Positions 7,677 through 15,140 of a stretch of 64,000 nucleotides of DNA are shown here, piece by piece. The first letter of the stretch is position 1; each line of letters starts with the position of its first letter. The stretch is from Chitinophaga fulva (GTDB lineage Bacteria > Bacteroidota > Bacteroidia > Chitinophagales > Chitinophagaceae). The position numbers and the translations under genes were made by a program. Under the pieces are notes generated by a model. The model made no database searches, was not told where the DNA came from, and saw only the letters and a list, made by a program, of their open reading frames with translations. Location of the stretch: assembly GCF_012927205.1 (NCBI RefSeq), contig NZ_JABBGC010000001.1:2790810-2854809 (forward strand), given 5' to 3'.

Positions 7677-8849
7677 TTATTTTTGCAGGCTGTTTTCCAG
7701 CTTTTCCAGCGTTTCCCTCCTATTGCTGTTGTGAGGATCGAGCTCAACAGATTTCCGGTAATATTTAATAGCCTCCTGTTTGTCGCCTTTTATCAGGCAT
7801 GCTTCTCCCATACTGTCATACACATTGGCAGACCGGGGGTAGTTGCTGATGTTGTGTCTGAAAATATCCAGTGCTTTATCCAGTTTTTTTAATTCCAGTT
7901 GTTTGTAACCGCAGGAATTGACAAAGTCTTCATCTGGTTTGATATTATACCCGAATTCGGCGGAGAGTTTTTGGAAATATGCAGCGATGGCCGTGTAATC
8001 CGACAGGGTTGTATCGTGCTCAAAGTCTACATGCCAATTGGCATAGATAAACCGAAGACCATCATACATGGCTTTGAGCGGCATGGAGAAGTGGTCTTCG
8101 TCGGGATAGGATTTAAAATCCCATTTTAATCCCGGACCGGCGCTGGTTTTAAACTGTAACAGGAGGGAATCTATTTTGGCTTTCTTTTCATGGCCAAGCG
8201 CGAAGAAGATTCTTTCTTTCAGGTCCTGGTGTTTTTGCAGGAACGGGGTTACGTCAGACAGGACTTTGTTGTTACCGCCATAGAAGGCCGGGCTCATGAT
8301 GATACTGGCCTGAAATAGCGTTGGCGCTGTGATTTTACTGTATACCGCAAAGAGGCCGCCCAGCGAGGCGCCGGCGAGTATGCGAAAAGGGTGTGTCCGG
8401 TAATGTTGATCAATGTAGGGCACCAGTTCTGTCTGAAGGAACTCCAGGAATTTCCTGCCTCCGCCGGTAGTGGAGAGGCTGCTGTCGATTTTATTGTTAA
8501 ACAGCAGGGAGTGTATGGGAGTGAAATCTCTCCGCCGGTCTGTATTGATGATACCAACAATAATGACGGGAGGCATCCTTCCGCGGTTGGAGAGATAATC
8601 CACCAGGGCAGTCGTGTATTTGAAATGGACGTCGCCGTCCAGCAGATAGAGGACAGGGTATGCCTCTCCGTTGTCATAACCTTCCGGGGTAGATATCCAT
8701 AGTATCCTGTCTTCCTGCAGTACATGGGAGTAAATGCGCACAGGTGACTGGTGAGTGGGCGGAATGCTGTCGTTGGCCTGAGAAAACGCTGACGGAATCA
8801 TGAAGCAGGATATTACAGCCAGTATAATGAGGGTACGGTTACATTTCAT
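7677..8849 (-). CDS. Secreted Fes/IroE-like esterase with C-terminal TPR repeats
   Basis: The 390-residue product has a Sec signal peptide (hydrophobic core ending SAFSQ) and an alpha/beta-hydrolase domain of the putative-esterase (PF00756) type. The nucleophile elbow is GASLGG (Ser at about 163) and the likely catalytic His lies in DEDHFSMP (about 252). A C-terminal section from about 300 on contains at least two tetratricopeptide-like helical pairs (SANVYDSMGEACLIKGDKQEAIKYYRKSVELDP region). Relatives include enterobactin/salmochelin esterases and uncharacterised Bacteroidota hydrolases with the same TPR tail. It is the last gene of the minus-strand regulator/thioesterase operon, only 3 bases after the thioesterase stop. 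A periplasmic role in opening an ester-containing lipopeptide or siderophore is plausible. The family also contains other esterases. Confidence 0.8.
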   Translation of the reverse strand: MKCNRTLIILAVISCFMIPSAFSQANDSIPPTHQSPVRIYSHVLQEDRILWISTPEGYDNGEAYPVLYLLDGDVHFKYTTALVDYLSNRGRMPPVIIVGIINTDRRRDFTPIHSLLFNNKIDSSLSTTGGGRKFLEFLQTELVPYIDQHYRTHPFRILAGASLGGLFAVYSKITAPTLFQASIIMSPAFYGGNNKVLSDVTPFLQKHQDLKERIFFALGHEKKAKIDSLLLQFKTSAGPGLKWDFKSYPDEDHFSMPLKAMYDGLRFIYANWHVDFEHDTTLSDYTAIAAYFQKLSAEFGYNIKPDEDFVNSCGYKQLELKKLDKALDIFRHNISNYPRSANVYDSMGEACLIKGDKQEAIKYYRKSVELDPHNSNRRETLEKLENSLQK

Positions 8850-8852
8850 CTC

Positions 8853-9575
8853 CTAAGATAACTTTTCTTTAACGGTGGAAGAAATGCTGTGATAAAAGGT
8901 ACGGATAATTGCCGCAATTTTTTCTGCATGTTCATCAATAAAAAAATGGCCGCCTTCAAAGAGACTGTACCGGAAGAGAGCGTTGGTAAACTGTTGCCAG
9001 TTACCGATTTCCCCCATAGTTTTCTCCTTGCTGCCCATCATGGCATAAATCGGAATATTGATCCGGTGGGAAGCGAAGCTGCTTTTTTCCGCCAGTTTAA
9101 AATCTGCTCTGATGATGGGCAGATAGAATTCCAGTAGTTCCGGGCTGTCCAGAAATTCTGGTGGCAGGCCGCCCAGCGTTGTCAGTTTTTCAATGAAATC
9201 CTGATCATTCAACTGGTGCCAGTTGTGTGTGGAACGTATGCCCGGACCAGCATTTCCGCTGGTGAAGATACAGGCCGGCGGTTGCTGTTGTTGTTCCAGC
9301 CGCTGTGCGGCCGCCAGTGCCAGGTAGGCACCCAGGCTATGGCCAAATATCATAAACGGCATATGATTGCGTTGTGTAATGATTTGCCGGTAAATATCGT
9401 CTGCTGCTTCTTCAAAATCATGCAACAGGGGAGCTGTCATCCTTTTGCCCCTGCCGGGGAGCTCCAGCGGGATTACTTCAAAATCAGTCAGGAAGGCTGA
9501 TATAAAGCGTAATGAATAGATGTTGCCTCCCGCGAAGTGCAGGACGAATAGCTGTGATTTATCTGTTTTTTTCAT
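8853..9575 (-). CDS. Type II (editing) thioesterase of the GrsT/SrfAD type
   Basis: The product of about 240 residues is a stand-alone alpha/beta-hydrolase. It shows LFVLHFAGGNIYSLR at the N-terminus, PLELPGRGKRM, the nucleophile motif GHSLGA (Ser about 80), DFEVIPLELPGR, and the catalytic His in EGGHFFIDEH. These match external thioesterases that clear mis-primed or stalled 4'-phosphopantetheine arms of NRPS/PKS carrier proteins. The ATG at 9575 is chosen because it precedes the conserved KSQLFVLHFAGG. It overlaps the upstream regulator's 3' end by 17 bases, which suggests translational coupling. The in-frame upstream extension lies inside the regulator gene. Its presence ties this minus-strand operon functionally to the assembly line on the other strand. 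Confidence 0.9.
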   Translation of the reverse strand: MKKTDKSQLFVLHFAGGNIYSLRFISAFLTDFEVIPLELPGRGKRMTAPLLHDFEEAADDIYRQIITQRNHMPFMIFGHSLGAYLALAAAQRLEQQQQPPACIFTSGNAGPGIRSTHNWHQLNDQDFIEKLTTLGGLPPEFLDSPELLEFYLPIIRADFKLAEKSSFASHRINIPIYAMMGSKEKTMGEIGNWQQFTNALFRYSLFEGGHFFIDEHAEKIAAIIRTFYHSISSTVKEKLS

Positions 9576-10260
9576 AGTGTCTGCGTTGTATATATTCCCG
9601 TTCCCAAAGAGGAATGAACCCTTGTTTAATACCATATTTAAGTAACCCGACGGTAGACTGCACGCCCAGTTTTTCTTTCATGTTCTGCCGGAGCTTCTCC
9701 ACTGACCTGATGCCGAGAAACAAATGTTCGGCAATCTCCTTATTACTTTTCTCCTCCCATAAGAGTTTCAGCAATTTGACTTCCCGCTCATTTAACGAAG
9801 TGTCTTGTGGATGAGCTTTCTTGCTAATTTTATATTGTTGCCGGAAATACAGTATTTCCGTGAAGCGCTTGTTGCGGTATATCTGTTCATCAGAACTCGC
9901 AATGATCGCCTCCAGCAGCTCCTGTATGGAGTCGGATTTGGAGAGATAACCGTATACTCTGTGTTCTGTTGGCTGGTCCGCCGCAAACATTTCCACATTT
10001 TCAGACAGCATGAGGATTTTCATGCCAGGATGTTCTTCCTGTACAAACTGAATGATCTGATTAAAGTGGATGTCTTGCATATGCGGGTCCAAAATCAACA
10101 AATCGATGACGGAATGTCGAAGTTTGATCAGCAGGTCCTGCATGGCTACCGCGTGAACAATTTTGTTGATCTCCTTGTACTCCCGCAAATAGCTGGTCAG
10201 CATCTCTGTGAATAATGTCTGCTTGTCCAAAATGGCCAGGTTGATAGGTCTCAATTTCAT
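9559..10260 (-). CDS. NarL/LuxR-type response regulator, orphan
   Basis: The 233-residue protein has a receiver domain (about 5-125) with the phosphorylatable Asp58 in LLILDPHM, Ser in ILMLSENV, and Lys in GYLSKSDS. Only one Asp of the usual acidic pair is visible near the N-terminus (AILDKQ). A LuxR-type HTH follows at about 155-220 (LNEREVKLLKLLWEEKSNKEIAEHLFLGIRSVEKLRQNM). No histidine kinase is nearby, so its input is unknown. It heads the minus-strand operon with the thioesterase and esterase and diverges from the biosynthetic operon across a 548-base region. It may therefore control both directions. That is inference from position. Confidence 0.87.
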   Translation of the reverse strand: MKLRPINLAILDKQTLFTEMLTSYLREYKEINKIVHAVAMQDLLIKLRHSVIDLLILDPHMQDIHFNQIIQFVQEEHPGMKILMLSENVEMFAADQPTEHRVYGYLSKSDSIQELLEAIIASSDEQIYRNKRFTEILYFRQQYKISKKAHPQDTSLNEREVKLLKLLWEEKSNKEIAEHLFLGIRSVEKLRQNMKEKLGVQSTVGLLKYGIKQGFIPLWEREYIQRRHYEKNR

Positions 10261-10808
10261 GGATGAGGAAGTTGGTAGACAATGGTCTGTGTTAACAAAA
10301 TGATTTATACAGTATTAAGGCTATTTCTAACATCTCCAACTACGTGGAATCCGCAGTAATGCTACCTTTTTCAGGTCACATTTGTTTTTTTGTTAAATTA
10401 TTAATAATGATTATTAGGGTGCTCTCGCAGGATACTGACCTTCTCAGTCTCCAACACATTACTTAGTGATACCGGAAAATACAAAATTTTCAATAAGAAA
10501 GTAACATAAATGGTCACCGGATAAAAAAGTAAAAAAATAAACCAGGTAACCCGTTATTGGCTGCAATCAGGTATCAGTAAGGCAATTAGGGGTCATCTTT
10601 ACAAGATTAATTTTTCGTAAAAACCGCATCCAATTTTCGTACTGTATGCACCCCTTATCTTTTGGAAGATATTATTTTTATGGACAGTTAACAGCAGTGT
10701 AACTGATTGCCGGGTAGCACTTTCCGCGCTGGATGGTGTATGTACGCCTGCCCGGTATATCCGATCCCGTTATACCCACTTCTGAATACAATCGCAAAAA
10801 ATTTAATT
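10261..10808. promoter_or_regulatory. Divergent regulatory region between the response regulator and the biosynthetic operon
   Basis: This 548-base AT-rich region separates the minus-strand regulator operon from the + strand HldE-like gene and must hold both promoters. On the + strand TATCTTTTG at 10656-10664 (within CTTATCTTTT) resembles the -7 box TAnnTTTG; about 18 bases upstream is a TTTTCG stretch but no clean TTTG. A + strand frame opens from 10707, but the first ATG in frame followed by conserved protein is at 10809. I see no ops-like element, tRNA or repeat here. Confidence 0.4.
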
Positions 10809-12275
10809 ATGTATGAGCCATTGATTGATCGCTTCACGGAACATCGCATGTTGGTAATCGGCGATTTGATGCTTGATGTGTACCTGAAAGGGGCCAGTAC
10901 CAGACTTACACCGGAAGCGCCTGTCCCGGTTGTGGATATTCTTTCCGGGACCACGGTGATAGGCGGCGGCGGTAATACTGCCATGAACCTCCGGTTGCTG
11001 GGCGCTGAGGTTACCTTTTGCAGTATTACCGGATGTGATAACCACGGTAATAAGGCCAGGACCCTGCTTCAGGATGCAGGTATTAACTGCGTGCTACTGC
11101 AGCATAAAAGCAGGAAAACCATCGTGAAAACCCGGATAATGGCCGGTGACCGGCTACTGCTGCGCTATGACAAAGGAACTGACACACCGGTATCCGCTGA
11201 ACTGGAAGCTGCCTTCATGGCTGTATTGGAGGAACAGCTGAAATATCATCAGACACTGATCATTGCGGACTATAATAAAGGACTGATTACACCTGCTGTG
11301 ATCAGTTATCTGGAAACGGCCTGTTTCCAGGCGGAAAAATTTATTGCGGTGGATTCCGGCCGCCTTCACTGTTTCAGCAAATTAAGTCCCTCCCTGGTGA
11401 AGCCCAATTATAAAGAGGCTATGGCACTGACAGGGTTGCCGGTGAAACATGTTGGCAGGGTACAGCAGGTAAGTGAGGCGGGGAGCGGTATGTTCCACAA
11501 AACCGGTGCAGCCGTGACTGCCATAACACTGGACGAAGAGGGGGCCGTAATATTTGACGGGCCACATAAAGTCTATCGCTGTTATGCACATCCGGTATCT
11601 TCGCCGCAGGTGGCAGGCGCCGGCGATGTATATCTCAGCGCTTTTGCCCTGGCCTCCCTTTCCGGTGCGGATATTGCCGGTGCGGCAGAACTGTCTGCTG
11701 CGGCAGCTGCGGTAGCTATCAGTAAAAAAGTGACGGCCAGTTGCAGCCTGCAGGAACTACGTGCCTACCTGGCCATCAACGAAAAATATGTCAGCGATAT
11801 ACAACAGCTGGAGTATGTCGGTGAAATGTACCGGGGGCAAGGAAAGAAAATCGTGTTCACCAACGGATGTTTCGATATCCTTCACAGCGGCCATGTCAAC
11901 TACCTGAATAAAGCCCGGGAACTGGGGGACATACTGATCGTTGGCATCAATACTGACACCAGTATCCGGCGACTGAAAGGCGCTACCAGGCCAATCAACC
12001 AGTTGGCCGACAGGATGGAAGTACTGGCCGGACTGGGTGCCGTGGACCATATTATACCGTTTGGCAGCGAAGAAGATGATACCCCTATTCGATTGATCCG
12101 GGCACTGAAGCCACATATCGTTACTAAAGGAAGCGACTATACGAAAGACCAGTTACCGGAAGCAGGAGCTGTCAACGAAACCGGCGGTGAGATCATATTG
12201 CTCCCGTTGTTGCCCAACCGGTCTACCACCAATATACTGGACCGCATCCATGCGGGCATTTCCAGGATAGGGTAA
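10809..12275 (+). CDS. hldE: HldE-like bifunctional heptose-7-phosphate kinase / heptose-1-phosphate adenylyltransferase
   Basis: The 489-residue product matches the length and order of E. coli HldE (477). Residues about 1-330 form a PfkB-family kinase (GDLMLDVYLKG at the N-terminus, GGGGNTAMNL, and the catalytic-base motif VAGAGDVYLSAF). About 355-489 form a cytidylyltransferase-like nucleotidyltransferase (FTNGCFDILHSGHVNYL with the HxGH motif, KGSDYT). The expected reactions are phosphorylation of D-glycero-beta-D-manno-heptose-7-phosphate at C1 and adenylylation to ADP-heptose. HldE normally serves LPS core synthesis. Here it begins the gene series leading into an UpxY-like antiterminator and NRPS genes, without gmhA, gmhB or hldD beside it. 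It could supply an activated sugar for the GT-A-like protein at 24.7 kb, or be a passenger from a polysaccharide-type locus. Confidence 0.85.
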   Translation: MYEPLIDRFTEHRMLVIGDLMLDVYLKGASTRLTPEAPVPVVDILSGTTVIGGGGNTAMNLRLLGAEVTFCSITGCDNHGNKARTLLQDAGINCVLLQHKSRKTIVKTRIMAGDRLLLRYDKGTDTPVSAELEAAFMAVLEEQLKYHQTLIIADYNKGLITPAVISYLETACFQAEKFIAVDSGRLHCFSKLSPSLVKPNYKEAMALTGLPVKHVGRVQQVSEAGSGMFHKTGAAVTAITLDEEGAVIFDGPHKVYRCYAHPVSSPQVAGAGDVYLSAFALASLSGADIAGAAELSAAAAAVAISKKVTASCSLQELRAYLAINEKYVSDIQQLEYVGEMYRGQGKKIVFTNGCFDILHSGHVNYLNKARELGDILIVGINTDTSIRRLKGATRPINQLADRMEVLAGLGAVDHIIPFGSEEDDTPIRLIRALKPHIVTKGSDYTKDQLPEAGAVNETGGEIILLPLLPNRSTTNILDRIHAGISRIG

Positions 12276-12518
12276 TTTTCGTAAAACCCGAAATGAAAAT
12301 GGCGGGAATCCCTATGGAATAAAATTGTTTTAGTGATTAAATTGTATCCGTTGAAACTACTGGTAAAAAGGTAGTTCCAGCACTGTCACTAGCATACGGT
12401 AGTAAGTTTGTTACTTGCAATAGCGGTAGCTATGCCCAATAAGCAAGTGTTTGTTTGATGCCCGTAATCCTGTGAAAGAACCAAGATGTAGTCTGCACGC
12501 CGGCGAGCAATATTGGTG
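12276..12518 (+). promoter_or_regulatory. Structured leader upstream of the UpxY-like antiterminator gene
   Basis: This 243-base gap has several inverted repeats: TGAAACTAC/GTAGTTCCA (12352-12360 with 12371-12379, one mismatch), AGTAA/TTACT (12401-12415), ATAGC/GCTAT around GGTA (12420-12433), and an outer ACTTGC/GCAAGT (12413-12448) followed by GTTTGTTTG. The 12401-12415 and 12413-12448 structures overlap and would exclude each other, as in attenuator leaders. A TAAAATTG box at 12320-12327 weakly resembles a -7 element. This is the natural site of action for a leader-binding antiterminator. Confidence 0.45.
12401..12431 (+). promoter_or_regulatory. Hairpin plus ops/JUMPStart-like element in the UpxY leader
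   Basis: AGTAA-GTTTG-TTACT (12401-12415), then TGCAA, then TAGCGGTAGCT (12421-12431) followed by ATGCCC. The order hairpin, 4-5 bases, TAGCGGTAGCT repeats that at 6643-6673. Here the GCGGTAGC core sits inside a five-base stem, ATAGC-GGTA-GCTAT. In E. coli the ops element folds into a short non-template-strand hairpin recognised by RfaH. The distance to the ATG at 12537 is 105 bases, close to the 110 bases at the oxygenase gene, which slightly favours 12537 as the start. Confidence 0.55.
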
Positions 12519-13055
12519 ATGTTAAATTCTAATTCTATGAGCATATTCCAGATTGGTTGGTACCTTATTTACACAAAAGCCCGGCACGAAAAAAAAGTAG
12601 AGAGCCGGTTAGCGGAAAAACAGATCGAATGCCTGCTGCCTATGCGTAAAAGCTTCAAAAAATGGCACGATCGCCGTAAATATGTCACAGAACCTTTATT
12701 CCCCTCTTACATTTTTGTTTACCTGCGTGATATAAAAAGCTATTACGGTGGTATGGACACCGAAGGTGTGCTTTCCTACGTGAAACTGGGAAAGGTGGCC
12801 GTAATGGTGAATGAAACCGTGGTCAACAACGTCCGGCTTATTGCTGATAAGGCTGCCGATGTAGAAGTCTCTAAAGACAGCTTCCAACCCGGACATCGCC
12901 TGATGATCAGACAGGGCCCTCTGAGCGGTGTTGATGGTGAAATGGTGACTTATAAAAACAAACGGCAACTACTGGTCAGAGTGGAGTTATTACAAAGAAA
13001 CCTGCTGGTGACATTACCGGAAGACGCTGTGTTGTCAAAAGAATGTTTTTCCTGA
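12519..13055 (+). CDS. UpxY/RfaH-like transcription antiterminator (NusG paralog)
   Basis: The product is 172-178 residues, depending on whether ATG 12519 or 12537 is used; conserved sequence begins just after the second (GWYLIYTKARHEKKVESRL). The N-terminal NGN domain shows WYLIYTKARHEKKV, ECLLPMRKSFKKWHDRRK and PLFPSYIFVYL, as in UpxY, RfaH and LoaP proteins. A KOW domain follows (PGHRLMIRQGPLSGVDGEMV). Such paralogs bind RNA polymerase at a leader element and let it pass terminators through very long operons. It is placed 61 bases before the acyl-AMP ligase gene, heading more than 51 kb of same-strand biosynthetic genes. In Bacteroides, UpxY proteins act on their own capsule loci; action on an NRPS operon is inferred here from position. 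Confidence 0.88.
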   Translation: MLNSNSMSIFQIGWYLIYTKARHEKKVESRLAEKQIECLLPMRKSFKKWHDRRKYVTEPLFPSYIFVYLRDIKSYYGGMDTEGVLSYVKLGKVAVMVNETVVNNVRLIADKAADVEVSKDSFQPGHRLMIRQGPLSGVDGEMVTYKNKRQLLVRVELLQRNLLVTLPEDAVLSKECFS

Positions 13056-13116
13056 TGTAACATACTGTTGCACTTAACTGACCGGGAACCCCTACCCTCA
13101 AAGTGATAAAAAATCC

Positions 13117-15132
13117 ATGAAAGAAGAAAGTATTGTACATGCTCTCCTGCAGCAGGCCGCTGCTGTGCCGGACCGTGTTGTTTATATTTTCCCGGATGAC
13201 CGGGAAGGTACAGATACCCGTGTTACCTTTTCTGCTCAGCTACAACAGGTACAAACACTGGCTGCCCAGCTGAAGACGCACCGCTTGTACGGAGAAAGGG
13301 TACTGCTTGTATATCAGGAAATACCTGCTTTTATTACTGCTTTCCTGGCCTGCTTATATTGCGGCATAGTCCCCGTGCCGGTATATTATTTTCAACGTGG
13401 TACGCAGCTCAACAGGATACTGCCTGTCATCCGCGATGCTGCGCCGCAGGCAGTCCTCTGTACTGCAAAAAGCCATCCGGCATTGCTGGCGTGCCTCACC
13501 GCCTGCACGGAAACAGCCGGCATCCCCGTTATACCTACGGATACAGATTTCCCGATAGTGGATGTCCTGTCTCCTTCCCTGCACGAAACAGCTTTCCTAC
13601 AATATACTTCCGGCTCTACCAGCACTCCGAAGGGAGTGAAGATTTCCCACAAAAATCTGGTGTTCAACCAACGGCTGATCAAACAGGCTTTTGGTTGCAA
13701 CAGTGCGTCTGTGATATTTAGCTGGCTGCCTTTTCATCATGATATGGGCCTGATAGGAAATATCCTGCATGCCATCTACGCAGGATGTACCTGTGTGCTG
13801 ATAAGTCCTGCTACCTTTATTACGGCGCCTGACAAATGGCTGAAATATATCTCTGTCTATAAAGCTACCCACAGCGGAGGCCCCAACTTTGCCTATGATC
13901 TGTGTGCCGGCAAAACAGACCGGCACTTTGTATCAGATCTTGATCTGTCGGGCTGGAAAGTAGCATTTAACGGCGCTGAGCCAGTGCGGCAGTCTACATT
14001 GGAGGCTTTCTCTGAAAGGTTTGCCAGCGCCGGGTTTCAGGCAACTTCGTTTTATCCTTGTTATGGTCTGGCAGAAGCTACTTTATTGGTGGCCGGTGCC
14101 AGGAATGCCACACTTCCCCGAACGCTGTATATCGGAAAAGAATTGTTCCCCGGTGGCAGGATTGTGCTGCGGGAAACTGCTGCTGAAGATGTTACTGCCA
14201 TTGTCAGCGCTGGTCGTATAGCGGAGGGGATGCAGGTGAAAATAATTTCACCGTTAACACACCAGGAATGTGGGGAACTGGAAGAAGGGGAAATATGTAT
14301 CAATGGTGAGAGCGTAACATCAGGGTATTGGAACAGGGACAATCATACCATGTTCCATCACTTGGATGGCGCAGATTTCCTGCGCACGGGCGACCTCGGA
14401 TTTATGTTTCAACAGGAACTCTTCGTTCATGGCAGAAGGGATGAAATGATGGTTATACGGGGCCGTAATATTTACCCCTATGACATAGAACAGGCCGTGG
14501 CAAGGAGCATTGACGCTGTAGAAAACAACGGAGTGGCGCTGTTTATGTTACCAGACCTGCCAGATGCGGTGGTGGTGGTAGCCGAAATAAAACGCGTCAC
14601 CATGCCGGAACAAAACCTTTCCGCTTTAATCCTGGATATCAGCAACCTCGTTGCCGGCATGCTGGGCATTATACCGCATGATGTGCTACTGGTCAGGCAA
14701 CATGGTATTCCAAGAACAACAAGCGGCAAAATACAACGGGTGAAATGCGCTATCCGTTATAAAGACGGATCATTTGAAGCGCTGCATTCACTGAAATTGC
14801 TCTACGGCACCACCGGAGAATACTTTATCCCGGAAGCTGTAAACCCGGAACAGGTCATCCAATCCGGAGAACGGCACCTTATTGTCAGATACCTTTTACA
14901 TCTCATCTCACAGAAGGTGCAATTGCCAGCCCGCGTTGCAGATGATCCCACCATAGAACTCACGGCATTGGGGCTGGACTCCCTGCGGGCGACTGAACTG
15001 GTGAATACCGTCAGCCAACAACTACAAATTCATATAGACATGTCAACCGTTATGCAGGATAATACTTTATCTGCATTGGCTTCCATTATAGAAGGAAAGC
15101 TGTGGCTGAAATACAATAACATTTTTGAATAG
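13117..15132 (+). CDS. Fatty-acyl-AMP ligase with C-terminal acyl carrier protein (lipoinitiation)
   Basis: The 671-residue protein has an ANL adenylating domain (about 1-575) of the FAAL class: P-loop YTSGSTSTPKGVKISH (about 166-180), the FAAL-typical SWLPFHHDMGLIG, YGLAEATL, RTGDLGFMFQQELFVHGR, and a C-terminal SGKIQR lysine motif. A carrier domain at about 590-665 carries the phosphopantetheine serine in LGLDSLRA. It should activate a free fatty acid as acyl-AMP and load it onto its own ACP, from which the first C domain of the next NRPS, 8 bases downstream, takes it. The product is therefore expected to be a lipopeptide. The chain length cannot be read from sequence. Confidence 0.92.
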   Translation: MKEESIVHALLQQAAAVPDRVVYIFPDDREGTDTRVTFSAQLQQVQTLAAQLKTHRLYGERVLLVYQEIPAFITAFLACLYCGIVPVPVYYFQRGTQLNRILPVIRDAAPQAVLCTAKSHPALLACLTACTETAGIPVIPTDTDFPIVDVLSPSLHETAFLQYTSGSTSTPKGVKISHKNLVFNQRLIKQAFGCNSASVIFSWLPFHHDMGLIGNILHAIYAGCTCVLISPATFITAPDKWLKYISVYKATHSGGPNFAYDLCAGKTDRHFVSDLDLSGWKVAFNGAEPVRQSTLEAFSERFASAGFQATSFYPCYGLAEATLLVAGARNATLPRTLYIGKELFPGGRIVLRETAAEDVTAIVSAGRIAEGMQVKIISPLTHQECGELEEGEICINGESVTSGYWNRDNHTMFHHLDGADFLRTGDLGFMFQQELFVHGRRDEMMVIRGRNIYPYDIEQAVARSIDAVENNGVALFMLPDLPDAVVVVAEIKRVTMPEQNLSALILDISNLVAGMLGIIPHDVLLVRQHGIPRTTSGKIQRVKCAIRYKDGSFEALHSLKLLYGTTGEYFIPEAVNPEQVIQSGERHLIVRYLLHLISQKVQLPARVADDPTIELTALGLDSLRATELVNTVSQQLQIHIDMSTVMQDNTLSALASIIEGKLWLKYNNIFE

Positions 15133-15140
15133 CGTTTAGC

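Noticed and set aside
11708..11720. GCGGTAGCTAT, an ops-like match
   Set aside because: It lies inside the HldE-like coding sequence (Ala-Val-Ala codons) and lacks the preceding hairpin, so it is probably chance.
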